Assembly: GCF_017876515.1 (NCBI RefSeq) | Contig: NZ_JAGIOC010000001.1 | Location: 682,001 to 746,000 of the forward strand | DNA: 64,000 bases | Origin: Brachybacterium fresconis | GTDB taxonomy: Bacteria > Actinomycetota > Actinomycetes > Actinomycetales > Dermabacteraceae | Direction: 5' to 3' | Shown here: positions 32,925-41,737 of the stretch, in pieces | Position numbering within the stretch: position 1 is the stretch's first letter | Layout of the letters: the number at the start of each line of letters is the position of its first letter | Translations under genes and position numbers: made by a program | The notes under the pieces: model-generated | Seen by the model: the letters and a program-made list of their open reading frames with translations, nothing else | The model's database searches: none | What the model was told of the DNA's origin: nothing

Positions 32925-34162
32925 CCGCGACCACCGTCGAGGTCGTGATCGGGGAGTCGGATCCTCCTCGCCTGGTCGGCCGAGCCCACTTCACCAGACA
33001 GCGAGGCCGTATCTCCACGACCTTCCTCTATGACGACGAGTACCTTGCCAGTGACGGCATGTCCGTCGATCCAGCGCTGCCTCTGGTCTCCGGTGCTCAG
33101 CATCAGAACGGTCTCGTCCGCGCCTTTGCCGACAGTGCCCCCGATCGCTGGGGACGCGGTCTCGTCGAGAAGGCGGAGCGGGCGCGGGCGCGCGAGCAGG
33201 AACGAGCACCGCGACGCCTGGACGATCTCGACTTCCTCCTGGGGGTCAGTGATGACACCCGCCAGGGAGCGCTGCGCTTCCGTCATCCGGGCCGCGACGC
33301 ATTCCTCGGCAAACCCTCGAGCGTGCCGAGGCTGGTCTCGCTGCCAGAACTCCTGCACGCCTCCGACGTGCTGGCCTCGGACGAGGATCCGTCGGCGGCC
33401 GTGAAGCAGCTGCTGGACACCGGGACCACGGGACTGGGCGGCGCGCGACCCAAGGCCTCGGTGCGTCTGGAGGACGGGTCCCTGGCCATCGCGAAATTCC
33501 CGCACGGAAGCGATCAGTGGGACGTGATGGCCTGGGAGGCCACCGTGCTGGACCTGCTCGAGAACGCCGGTATCCGCACTCCGGAGCGTCGGCTCACGCG
33601 CGTGGGTGAGCGCAGCGTGCTGATCCTGCGACGGTTCGACCGCACCCTCACCGGCGATCGTCTCGGATACATCAGCGCTATGACGGCAGTCGGCTCGGTC
33701 GACGGGGAGCACCGAGACTATGCCGAGATCGCTGAGACAATGCGCGACCTGGCTCTGTCCCCGCGCAAGGATCACCACGAGCTCTTCGACCGAGTCGTCG
33801 CCAGCGTCGCGCTCGGCAATACCGACGACCACCTCCGCAACCACGGTTTCCTCGCCGACCGGGGCTCGTGGATGATGAGCCCGGTATTCGACGTGAACCC
33901 GAATCCCGACCCGTACCGACCGCGGTCGACCTCGATCCTCGGAGCCGACGTATTTCCCGACGAGGCCGACGCGCTGATCGCGCTGGCCGAAGAATGCAGT
34001 CTCGATTCCGATCATGCGAGACAGCGGATCACGCACGTCACGTCGGCCTTGTCGAGCTGGCAGGACCAGGCACGCAGGAATCGGATCCCTGAACGAGAGA
34101 TCTCTCTGATGGCCGAGTCCATCAAGCCGCGATGTGAGGCCGTCACGCGCGCCGCAGGGTGA
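32921..34162 (+). CDS. hipA: HipA-like serine/threonine kinase toxin
   Basis: This 413-residue kinase has the N-terminal HipA_N barrel (about 5-105) and a kinase core. It contains GGARPKA (173-179, gatekeeper/P-loop-like motif), the ATP-binding Lys192 in IAKFP, the catalytic loop NTDDHLRNHGF (300-310) and the metal-binding DVNPNP (324-329). In E. coli, HipA phosphorylates glutamyl-tRNA synthetase and causes persistence; the target here is not known. All key residues seem present, so it should be active and held by HipB. Confidence 0.92.
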   Translation: MTATTVEVVIGESDPPRLVGRAHFTRQRGRISTTFLYDDEYLASDGMSVDPALPLVSGAQHQNGLVRAFADSAPDRWGRGLVEKAERARAREQERAPRRLDDLDFLLGVSDDTRQGALRFRHPGRDAFLGKPSSVPRLVSLPELLHASDVLASDEDPSAAVKQLLDTGTTGLGGARPKASVRLEDGSLAIAKFPHGSDQWDVMAWEATVLDLLENAGIRTPERRLTRVGERSVLILRRFDRTLTGDRLGYISAMTAVGSVDGEHRDYAEIAETMRDLALSPRKDHHELFDRVVASVALGNTDDHLRNHGFLADRGSWMMSPVFDVNPNPDPYRPRSTSILGADVFPDEADALIALAEECSLDSDHARQRITHVTSALSSWQDQARRNRIPEREISLMAESIKPRCEAVTRAAG

Positions 34163-34315
34163 TTCGGAGAACGGTGCTGGCCGGTGCACGGGTAACCGGA
34201 CACGTTCCAAGTCGGAGAGTCGGTCACGTCTCAGCTCTGTCGCGGATACGGTGCACCGTGGAGGGCTCCGTCGCGTTCGACCATGGGCCCAGGACCCATC
34301 CGTCCGGGAGGACCC

Positions 34316-34822
34316 ATGCCCCGTCTCGCCGGCCGCCGGCCCCATCTCGCCCTGGCGCTGCTCGCCGTGATGATCCCGCTGGCATCCTGCGGCACCGGGA
34401 CGGCTCCGGTTCCCGCGGACGACGCGGTCTCCCACTACGACGATCTGGCCACCGAGCTCGGGGCCGCCCTCGCCGTGGACGGCACGCCGTGGACGCTCGC
34501 GCCGGACACCCGACAGGTCGCCGGCGGCGACGACGGCTGCCGGTTCACTCCCGGCACCTGGAGCCCGGAGACCCCGCTGCCCGAACCGTCCGAGGACGAG
34601 GGCTGGACTCGACGCATGGCGACCGTGAACTCGGTGCTCAGCGGTTACGGGTTCGAGGAGATCGAGGACGTCACCGAGGATGGCTCCCGCACCGTCCTGC
34701 AGACCCAGGACGAGCACGGCGCGACGCTGTCCATCACCGCCGAGGGCCGGATCCGGATCTGGGAGGCCGCCGTCGATACGGATCCGTGCACGGCGGAGAC
34801 CCTCGGGATCGAGCAGAGCTGA
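34316..34822 (+). CDS. Hypothetical lipoprotein
   Basis: This 168-residue protein has a signal (RRPHLALALLAVMIPLASC) with lipobox LASC and Cys25. The mature part has no recognised domain; it includes two further cysteines (GCRF and PCTAE) that could form a disulfide. The ATG at 34316 has GGAGG 6-10 nt upstream. Its stop overlaps the GMC gene start by one base (TGATG), so the two are translationally coupled and may function together at the membrane. Confidence 0.78.
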   Translation: MPRLAGRRPHLALALLAVMIPLASCGTGTAPVPADDAVSHYDDLATELGAALAVDGTPWTLAPDTRQVAGGDDGCRFTPGTWSPETPLPEPSEDEGWTRRMATVNSVLSGYGFEEIEDVTEDGSRTVLQTQDEHGATLSITAEGRIRIWEAAVDTDPCTAETLGIEQS

Positions 34823-36831
34823 TGGTGTCCGACACCGCCTCGTCAGCCGCAGCCCGCGAGCACATCGCCCGCGCCCTCGACCCCGTACTCGCCACCGACG
34901 AGCTCATCGCCGAGCTGGCCGGGCGCCTGGAGGCCCTCGACGCCACCGCGCCCGTCGGCTGGAGCGACGTCGTCGCCCGCCACTCCCCCGGCGACCCGGA
35001 CTCCGAGCGGGACCTGCGCATCATCGTCGGCGATCTGCTCTACGAACACGGTCTCGCCCCCGACCGGGTCGGCCCCGAGCTCGCCCCGCACGTGCAGACA
35101 TGGTCGCCGCCGGCGCCGGAGAGCCTCGCCCCGCTGCTGCTGGACCAAGCCGCCTTCGCCACCCCGGAGTCGCTCACCGACCACTACGACGCGATCGTCA
35201 TCGGCTCCGGAGCCGGGGGCGGGATGGCCGCGCAGACACTCGCCGAGGACGGCCGCCGGATCCTCGTCATCGAGCGCGGTGCGCTGCCGGACCGGAGCCG
35301 GCTGCTCACCGACCACCTGCGCACCCCGCGATCGGCGCTGGGCCTGTTCCCCTGGTCCGGCCCCGGGCCCGAGGCCGAACCGCGCACGGTGAGCATCGGC
35401 GAGACCGCCCCGCGCGACGTGGTCGCGGGCGAGGGGCTGTGGGGCGACAATGCGATGACCATCGGCGGCGGCACCCGCGTCTACGGCGCGCAGGCCTGGC
35501 GGTTCGGACCACGCGACCTCGCGATGGCCAGCACCTACGGCGTCCCCGAGGGCAGCTCGCTGGCGGACTGGCCGCTCGCCTACGAGGATCTGGAGCCGTA
35601 CTACACCCGCGTGGAGCAGCTGCTCGGCGTCAGCGGCGGTCCGTCGGCCGACCCCTGGGAGGGGCCCCGCGGCGCTGAGCTGCCGATGGGACCGCTGGAA
35701 CGCTCCCCGCTCGGGCAGCGGCTCGCCGCGGCCGCCGGGCGCCTGGGGCTGGGCACCCAACCGGTGCCGCTGCTGATCAACACCCGCGAGCGGGCCGGGC
35801 GGGCGGCCTGCGTGCGCTGCTCGCAGTGCGTGGGGCTGGACTGCCCCGTCGGCGCCCGCGCCGGCAGCCACAACACCACCCTGCCCGCCGCACTCGGCAC
35901 CGGGAACGCGACCCTGCTGGCTGCCGCGCAGGCCTCCCGGATCGACGTCGGGCCCGACGGGCGAGCCCGCGCGGTCGAACTGGTCGGCGATAAGGACGGA
36001 AAGATCTGGCGGCGCCGGATCCGCACCGAGCTCGTGGTCCTGGCGGCCGGGGCGATCGAGAGCGCGCGCCTGCTGCTGGACAGCGCCACCGACACCCATC
36101 CCGACGGCCTCGGCAACGACACCGACCAGGTGGGCCGTCACCTGCAGGGCCACGCCTACGGCGGGGCCGGCGCCCTGTTCGACGAGGAGGTCGTGGATCT
36201 GAAGGGGCCCGGGCCGGACATCTCCACGGCGGACTTCCGCCACGGCAACGACGGGGTCCTCGGCGGGGGGATCCTCGCCGACGAGTTCGTGCCCACCCCG
36301 GCCGATGCCCAGAGGGCCCTGCGCCGCAATGGCCTCGTCGATCCCACCACCCCCGTCGGCTCCCCCGCGATGGAACGGACGATGCTGCGCCTGGGCACCG
36401 TCGTCGGCCCCATCCAGGAGGTCACCACCGCGGACTCCCGCGTGCGGATCGACCGCAGCCGCCACGACCGATCCGGCCGCTCGCTCGTGCACCTGTCCGG
36501 CAGTCTGCACCCCGAGGACCTGCGCGGACGCGAGATGCTCTCGACCCGCGCCGCCGAATGGCTGGCCGAGGCCGGCGCGGCGCAGGTGCGGCGGATGCCG
36601 CCGCTGGGCGGCCTCACCCCGCCCAGCAACGGACAGCACCAGGCCGGGACCTGCCGGATGGGGACGGATCCCGCGCACTCCGTGGTCGATCCCGGCGGCC
36701 GCGTGTGGGGCCATCCGAACATCGTCGTCGCCGACGGCTCCACCCACGTCACGGGCGGCGGCGCGAACCCGGTGCTGACGATCTACGCCAACTCGCTGCG
36801 GATCAGCGAGGGCGTGACGCGGGCGGGCTGA
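34822..36831 (+). CDS. GMC-type FAD oxidoreductase
   Basis: This 669-residue flavoprotein begins with about 110 residues of no clear family. The FAD motif GSGAGGGMAA follows near residue 132, then GGGTRVYGAQAWRFGP, a cysteine cluster CVRCSQCVGLDC near 330, and the C-terminal GMC signature with SNGQHQAGTCRMG and GGGANPVLTIYANSL (His and Asn of the active site). These enzymes oxidise alcohols, sugars or sterols; the substrate is unknown. The extra N-terminal region may replace a separate small subunit, as in membrane sugar dehydrogenases. The 3' end overlaps the convergent tetR gene by 29 bp. Confidence 0.85.
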   Translation: MVSDTASSAAAREHIARALDPVLATDELIAELAGRLEALDATAPVGWSDVVARHSPGDPDSERDLRIIVGDLLYEHGLAPDRVGPELAPHVQTWSPPAPESLAPLLLDQAAFATPESLTDHYDAIVIGSGAGGGMAAQTLAEDGRRILVIERGALPDRSRLLTDHLRTPRSALGLFPWSGPGPEAEPRTVSIGETAPRDVVAGEGLWGDNAMTIGGGTRVYGAQAWRFGPRDLAMASTYGVPEGSSLADWPLAYEDLEPYYTRVEQLLGVSGGPSADPWEGPRGAELPMGPLERSPLGQRLAAAAGRLGLGTQPVPLLINTRERAGRAACVRCSQCVGLDCPVGARAGSHNTTLPAALGTGNATLLAAAQASRIDVGPDGRARAVELVGDKDGKIWRRRIRTELVVLAAGAIESARLLLDSATDTHPDGLGNDTDQVGRHLQGHAYGGAGALFDEEVVDLKGPGPDISTADFRHGNDGVLGGGILADEFVPTPADAQRALRRNGLVDPTTPVGSPAMERTMLRLGTVVGPIQEVTTADSRVRIDRSRHDRSGRSLVHLSGSLHPEDLRGREMLSTRAAEWLAEAGAAQVRRMPPLGGLTPPSNGQHQAGTCRMGTDPAHSVVDPGGRVWGHPNIVVADGSTHVTGGGANPVLTIYANSLRISEGVTRAG

Positions 36832-37411
36832 GGAGCGTCGTCGTGACCGCAGCGGCCAGCTGCTCGGCCGCGTCGGTGCTGTCGTAGTCCGGATCCGTCT
36901 GCTGCTCCCGCACGATCGCATCGATGGCGCCGCCGATGGCGAGGGCGGCGGTGCGCAGATCCGCGGCCGGTGGCAGGCCGCGGGCCGTGCGCGCCTGCTC
37001 GAGCAGCCGGGCGAGAGGCTCCCAGCGCTCCTGCGACTGCCCGGGCCGCCCCAGGTGGACGAGGGCCTCGGAGGCCACTCGCGTGTGTCGGGGATGATCG
37101 CGGAAATAGCCGATCATCGCGATGACGTAGACGCCGGGACGGTCCGTCACCGCGGCGACCTCGACGGCGGCGCCCACCTCGGCGACCAGGGAGGCGAGCA
37201 CCTGCTCGTACGCGGCGGCGAGCAGCTCCGCGACCGTGGGCACATGGTGCAGCACGCTGGCCTTGCTCAGTCCGGCCGCCTCCGCGATCCGGCCCAGCGT
37301 GGCCGCTGGGTACCCCTGGTCGCCGACCAGCTCGATGGTGACCTCGATCAGCTGCTCGCGGCGCGCCGCGGGCGCACCGGGGGGACGTCCGGGACCTCTC
37401 CTGGTTGACAT
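36803..37411 (-). CDS. TetR family transcriptional regulator
   Basis: This 202-residue regulator has an N-terminal HTH (QLIEVTIELVGDQGYPAATL, then GRIAEAAGLSKASVLHHVPT, about 18-60) and a helical ligand domain with DHPRHTRVASEALVHLG. The gene is divergent from the tandem hydrolase genes; a 20-bp imperfect palindrome in the gap covers its own -10 box. It probably represses both itself and the hydrolases. The 3' end overlaps the GMC gene. Confidence 0.9.
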   Translation of the reverse strand: MSTRRGPGRPPGAPAARREQLIEVTIELVGDQGYPAATLGRIAEAAGLSKASVLHHVPTVAELLAAAYEQVLASLVAEVGAAVEVAAVTDRPGVYVIAMIGYFRDHPRHTRVASEALVHLGRPGQSQERWEPLARLLEQARTARGLPPAADLRTAALAIGGAIDAIVREQQTDPDYDSTDAAEQLAAAVTTTLLSPPASRPR

Positions 37412-37418
37412 GACCGCT

Positions 37419-37438
37419 AATCTACCTCATGGTCGATT
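37419..37438. promoter_or_regulatory. Candidate TetR operator overlapping the tetR -10 box
   Basis: AATCTACCTCATGGTCGATT has 8-bp arms (AATCTACC/GGTCGATT) matching at 7 of 8 positions around a TCAT centre. On the minus strand its first part is TAGATT (37419-37424), a -10 box 7 nt before the tetR ATG at 37411. A bound repressor would block this promoter and lies 33 nt from the hydrolase ATG. Confidence 0.55.
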
Positions 37439-37470
37439 GCTACACAGCCGCTCGGAGAAGGGACCGTGAG

Positions 37471-38463
37471 ATGCCCGAGCACCCGACCCCACCACGACCT
37501 CGCCGTCGACGCCTCCTGCTCGCCGGAGGGCTGGTGTGCACCCTGGCGGTGGGCTTCGCCCTCGGCTCCACCAAAGCCGCGCCGGTCGGCCACTGGCGCT
37601 CGGCCGAGGGGCGAGCCACCTATCTCGAGGCCTACGATGCCGCCTTCGCCGCGCTCCCCGAGCCTGCCGAGACCTACGACGTGCGCACCGACTACGGTGT
37701 GGTGCGCGTGTATCGCTTCGACGGTTCCGGAGACCTCGAGCACCCGGTGCTGGTGCTGCCCGGCACCGCCGCCGGGATGCCCGTCATGGCGGACAACATC
37801 CCCTCCCTGCTGGAGGTCGGCGACGTCTACGCCATGGATCTGCTCGGTGAGCCCGGTCGCAGCATCCAGGACCGACCGATCACCTCCGACCCGGACAAGG
37901 CTGCCTGGCTCCATCAGGCCCTCGACGGCCTGCCCGAGAAGCGATTCCACGCGCTCGGGCTCTCCATCGGCGGGTGGACGGCGACGAACCTCGCCCTCCA
38001 CCACGACGAGCACCTGGCCAGTCTGACCACCCTTGATCCGGTCCAGACCTACGACGACATCCCCCTGGGCACCGTCGTCCGCTCGATCCCGGCCGCCTTC
38101 GGCTGGATGCCGAAGGGGTGGCGCGACTCCTTCAACTCCTACATCGCCGGCGGGGCCCCGGTGCAGGACGACCCGGTGGGACGCATGACCGAAGCGGGCA
38201 TGCACAGCTACCGCATGGCCCAGCCCCAGCCCACCCGGATCACCCCCGAGCAGCTCGGCACGCTCGAGGTCCCGGTGCTCGCGATCATCGCGGGGCAGTC
38301 GGTCATGCTCGATCCCGAGGACGCCGCCGAGACCGCTCGCTCGGCCCTGCCCGACGGCCGGGTGGAGGTCTTCCCCGAAGCCACCCACGCCATCAACGGC
38401 GAATACCCCGAGAAGATCGCTGGCCTCGTCGACGACTTCGCCGCCGAGATCGAGGCCCGCTGA
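37471..38463 (+). CDS. Alpha/beta hydrolase, exported or anchored (paralogue 1)
   Basis: This 330-residue protein has RRRRLLLAGGLVCTLAVGFA (11-30) as an N-terminal signal or anchor, then an alpha/beta hydrolase domain. The oxyanion strand is VLVLPGTAAG, the nucleophile Ser165 lies in GLSIGGW, and the His is in EATHAINGEYPE near 308. It has the conserved stretch VGHWRSAEGRATY near residue 39 shared with the next gene. The start at 37471 has GAAGGGA upstream. It is a tandem duplicate of the following gene and divergent from tetR. Confidence 0.83.
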   Translation: MPEHPTPPRPRRRRLLLAGGLVCTLAVGFALGSTKAAPVGHWRSAEGRATYLEAYDAAFAALPEPAETYDVRTDYGVVRVYRFDGSGDLEHPVLVLPGTAAGMPVMADNIPSLLEVGDVYAMDLLGEPGRSIQDRPITSDPDKAAWLHQALDGLPEKRFHALGLSIGGWTATNLALHHDEHLASLTTLDPVQTYDDIPLGTVVRSIPAAFGWMPKGWRDSFNSYIAGGAPVQDDPVGRMTEAGMHSYRMAQPQPTRITPEQLGTLEVPVLAIIAGQSVMLDPEDAAETARSALPDGRVEVFPEATHAINGEYPEKIAGLVDDFAAEIEAR

Positions 38464-38504
38464 GCGGGCCGCTCTCCCCCGATGCCTCCCGGAAGGGACC
38501 GTCC

Positions 38505-39494
38505 ATGCTCGATCACCCCACCGTCCGAGGTCCCGTACGGCTCGGACTTCTCACCGTCGGTCTCCTCGGTGCCGCATCCCTGGGTGCTGCGTTCACCGCA
38601 CGAGGATCCTCCCCTGTCGGCCACTGGCGTTCCGCCGCAGGCAGAGCAACCTACTTCGCCGCCTACGACGCCACCTTCGCAGATCTCCCCCACCCCGCCG
38701 CGACCCTGGACGTGCGCACCGACTACGGCGTGGTGCGCGTCTACCGGTTCACGGGACACGGCACGACACGCTGCCCGCTGCTGCTCCTGCCCGGCACCAC
38801 GTCGGGAGCCCCGATGTGGGCCGACAATCTGCCCTCCCTGCTGCAGATCGGCGACGTCTACGCCCTCGACCTGCTCGGAGAACCCGGACACAGCATCCAG
38901 GACCGGCCCATCTCCGACGACGCCGACAAAGCGGCCTGGCTGGCCCAGGTGATCGCCGCCCTGCCCGAGCAGAGCGTCCACCTCGTCGGGCTCTCCATCG
39001 GCGGCTGGACCGCCCTGAACCTCGCGCTCCATCACCCGGACGGGATCGCCGGCGTGAGTCTCCTCGACCCGGTGGTGAGCTTCGCCGACATCCCCTGGGC
39101 CACGATCGTGCGGTCACCGGCCGCGGTGCTGCCCTGGCTTCCGCGCTCCTGGCGCGATGCCTTCACCTCCTACGTCTCGGGCGGCGCCGAGGTCGAGGAC
39201 ATGCCGGTGGCCCACATGATCGAGGCCGGCATGGCGCACTACCGGATGACCGCGCCGCCTCCCACGCGCATCACCCCGGAGCGGCTCGGCGAGCTCACGG
39301 TCCCGGTTCTCGCGATCATCGCCGGACGATCGGTCATCCACGATCCGTCACAGGCGGCCGAGACCGCTCGAGCCGCTCTGCCCGATGGACGCGTGGTCGT
39401 GCTCGCCGACGCCTCCCACGCCCTCAGCGGCGAGTACCCCGAGGAGATCGCCGCCCTGATCGCCGACTTCGTCGCGGAGGTCGGGGCGCGCTGA
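38505..39494 (+). CDS. Alpha/beta hydrolase, exported or anchored (paralogue 2)
   Basis: This 329-residue paralogue of the preceding protein shares well over half of its residues by eye, including VGHWRSAAGRATY, VRTDYGVVRVYRF, LLGEPG-SIQDRPI and GLSIGGWTA with nucleophile Ser164. The N-terminal signal/anchor is at about 12-30. A GGAAGGGACC ribosome site lies before the ATG at 38505, the same as for paralogue 1. The pair probably arose by tandem duplication, and both may be under TetR control. The substrate is unknown. Confidence 0.83.
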   Translation: MLDHPTVRGPVRLGLLTVGLLGAASLGAAFTARGSSPVGHWRSAAGRATYFAAYDATFADLPHPAATLDVRTDYGVVRVYRFTGHGTTRCPLLLLPGTTSGAPMWADNLPSLLQIGDVYALDLLGEPGHSIQDRPISDDADKAAWLAQVIAALPEQSVHLVGLSIGGWTALNLALHHPDGIAGVSLLDPVVSFADIPWATIVRSPAAVLPWLPRSWRDAFTSYVSGGAEVEDMPVAHMIEAGMAHYRMTAPPPTRITPERLGELTVPVLAIIAGRSVIHDPSQAAETARAALPDGRVVVLADASHALSGEYPEEIAALIADFVAEVGAR

Positions 39495-39529
39495 TCGCGA
39501 GGCGCCGTCCGGACCGCCCCGGAGATCGC

Positions 39530-40912
39530 TCAGAGCGAGACGATCAGCAGCGTGCCCGCGAACACCAGCCCGGAGGCGATCAGCACGATCGTGGTGTAGC
39601 CGAGGATGTCGCGCATCTTCAGCCCGGCGATGGCCAGCAGCGGGAGCGCCCAGAAGGGCTGGATCATGTTCGTCCACTGGTCGCCGTAGGAGACCGCCAT
39701 GATGGTGATCGACGGGTCCACGCCGAGCTCTGCGCCGGCGTTCAGCATGATCGGCCCCTGCACGGCGAACTGCCCGCCGCCGGAGGGGACGAAGAAGTTC
39801 ACCAGACCCGCCGCCAGGAAGGCGAACAGGCCGAAGGTGCTCGTCGTGGAGATCGAGACGAAGGCATCGGAGAAGACCTGCACCAGCCCGGAGCCGACCA
39901 TCATCCCCAGGATCCCGGCGTACAGCGGGAACTGCAGCAGGATCTCGCCCACGTTGGAGGCGGCGTTCTTGGTCAGGTGGATCAGCTCGAAGGGGTTCTT
40001 CACCAGCAGCAGGATCAGGGCGAGGAAGGACCAGTTCACGGTGTCCAGGGTCAAGGTGCCGCCCCGGCTGAAGTGCAGCACCAGGTAGGCGACCAGCGCG
40101 AGCCCGATCAAGCCGGTCACGAAGCGGCTGGCATCAAGCCGGTCCGCCGGGGTGACGACCTCCTCCTGCCCGTCCTCCGCTGCCTCGCGGGCGTCGATCT
40201 CCAGCTCCTTGACCGCGTCGCCGCGCCGCGGGGCCACCAGGAACAGGGCGAGGGCGACCACCAGGATGGTCACCGCGGCGGCGATCATGTTCCATCCGGA
40301 GAACACGGTCTCGGTGATCGGGATCGGCCGCCCGCCGAGCGAGTCCATCAGGAACGAGCCCTCGGTGGCGGCGGTCAGCGGGCCCGAGGCCGAGTAGCCC
40401 ATGTGCCAGAGAACGAACCCGCCGAATCCGGCGGCCACCAGCATCGGGAAGTGCAGCGTCAGCCCGCGTTCGCGGCCCTGGTAGGCGACCTCCCGGGCCA
40501 GCAGGCCGCCGACCACGAGGCCGAGGCCCCAGGTGATGAGGGAGGCGGCCGCGGCGACCACGAACACGAACACGTACGCGGCCAGCTCGGTCCTCGGAAT
40601 CGAGGCGAGGAAGGCCAAGAGCTTCCGCACCGGCCCGGTGTTGGCGAGCATGTGCCCCAGCAGCAGGATCAGCGCCATCTGGGTCATGAAGGCCAGCAGC
40701 CCGGCCAACCCGTCGCCCCAGGCCACGATCAGATCCGCCGGGCCGGTGGGCGTCAGGAGCAGGCCGAGGATCGCCACGATGAAGGTCAGCACGATGGAGA
40801 ACACCAGGGCGGAGGGGATGAATCGCTCCACCACGTGGTTCAGAGGGCGCATGGCGCGGGAGATCGCCGTGCCCTCCTTGCGGGTGCTGCGGGTTTCGGG
40901 CGCGCTGGACAT
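39530..40912 (-). CDS. Short-chain fatty acid transporter family protein (AtoE-like)
   Basis: This 460-residue membrane protein has the SCFA_trans signature throughout: an RPLNHVVERFIPSALVFSIV start, LLLGHMLANT, and FVPSGGGQFAVQGPIMLNA near residue 390. It has about 12 hydrophobic segments. Family members are thought to carry acetoacetate or other short fatty acids; direct evidence is limited. The ATG at 40912 has GAGGAGC upstream, and a TATGGT -10-like box lies at about 40992-40997. A charged loop near 235-255 (KELEIDAREAAEDGQEE) lies in the middle of the protein. Confidence 0.9.
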   Translation of the reverse strand: MSSAPETRSTRKEGTAISRAMRPLNHVVERFIPSALVFSIVLTFIVAILGLLLTPTGPADLIVAWGDGLAGLLAFMTQMALILLLGHMLANTGPVRKLLAFLASIPRTELAAYVFVFVVAAAASLITWGLGLVVGGLLAREVAYQGRERGLTLHFPMLVAAGFGGFVLWHMGYSASGPLTAATEGSFLMDSLGGRPIPITETVFSGWNMIAAAVTILVVALALFLVAPRRGDAVKELEIDAREAAEDGQEEVVTPADRLDASRFVTGLIGLALVAYLVLHFSRGGTLTLDTVNWSFLALILLLVKNPFELIHLTKNAASNVGEILLQFPLYAGILGMMVGSGLVQVFSDAFVSISTTSTFGLFAFLAAGLVNFFVPSGGGQFAVQGPIMLNAGAELGVDPSITIMAVSYGDQWTNMIQPFWALPLLAIAGLKMRDILGYTTIVLIASGLVFAGTLLIVSL

Positions 40913-41145
40913 GCGGAGCTCCTCAGGACGCGGGGCCGGTCCGCACGACGCTGTGCCGGGAACGGGCCTCGGAGTGGGCGTGACCACTGCCACCATAGGG
41001 TGACCAGCGACGTGACGTGGCCGAATCCCGACGGCCGCGACCCAGCAGGGCAGGCCCCGGTGCGGGACGGCCGATGGGGCCGACGGGCGTACTCTGCATC
41101 CGATCGCTCCCGTCGGAGCGCTGCCTGCCGTGACGAAGGGGCCGC

Positions 41146-41710
41146 ATGCCCGCCGATCAATCCTCCCCCGCCCGCGGCGAGCTCGGGGCCGACGACGACC
41201 CGCGACTGGCCCGCCTCTGGCCCGCGCTGTGGTCGATCGTGCTGGGGTTCTTCATGATCTTGGTCGACACCACCATCGTCACCGTCGCGATCCCCCGCAT
41301 GCAGGCGGACCTCGGCACGGACCTCGCCTCCCTGCTGTGGGTGACCAGCGCCTACCTGCTCGCCTACGCGGTGCCGCTGCTGATCACCGGGCGGCTCGGG
41401 GACCGGCTCCGGGGTGTACAACGAGACCCGTCAGGTCGGCTCGGTGCTGGGCTCGGCGGGGATCGCGACGGTCATGGACGACCGCATCGCCGTCCGGATC
41501 AGCGAGGCCGTCGGCGGCTCGGGCGGGGCGATGCCCTCCGGCGGCGAGGTTTCGTCGAGCGCTGATCTGCCGCCGTTCCTGGTGGAGCCCTTCGCCGCCG
41601 CCATGGCCGACGCGATGCTGCTGCCGGTGGCGCTGTCGCTGGTGGGCGTGGTGGCAGCCTTCTTCATCGGCCGACCGGTGGACACGGGGGCGTGGGCGCA
41701 GGACGTCTGA
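41146..41710 (+). pseudogene. MFS (EmrB/QacA, DHA2) transporter with large internal deletion
   Basis: The first 90 codons encode the N-terminus of a DHA2 drug exporter ([20 protein letters not shown] and [20 protein letters not shown], the family motif A region ending in GDRLRG). The sequence then jumps, in a +1 frame, near 41412-41414 to [17 protein letters not shown]. That is the last two-helix region, ending FFIGRPVDTGAWAQDV. About 300 residues and some ten helices are missing, and the joint shifts the frame. The product cannot be a transporter. It is therefore a deletion-derived pseudogene, not two genes. Confidence 0.88.
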
Positions 41711-41734
41711 CGCGGCACGCGCTCGAGCCGCGTC
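41709..41734. terminator. Hairpin between the MFS pseudogene and the pyruvyltransferase-like gene
   Basis: GACGCGGC (41709-41716) and GCCGCGTC (41727-41734) form an 8-bp perfect stem with a 10-nt loop, lying between convergent reading directions. Confidence 0.5.
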
Positions 41735-41737
41735 GCC

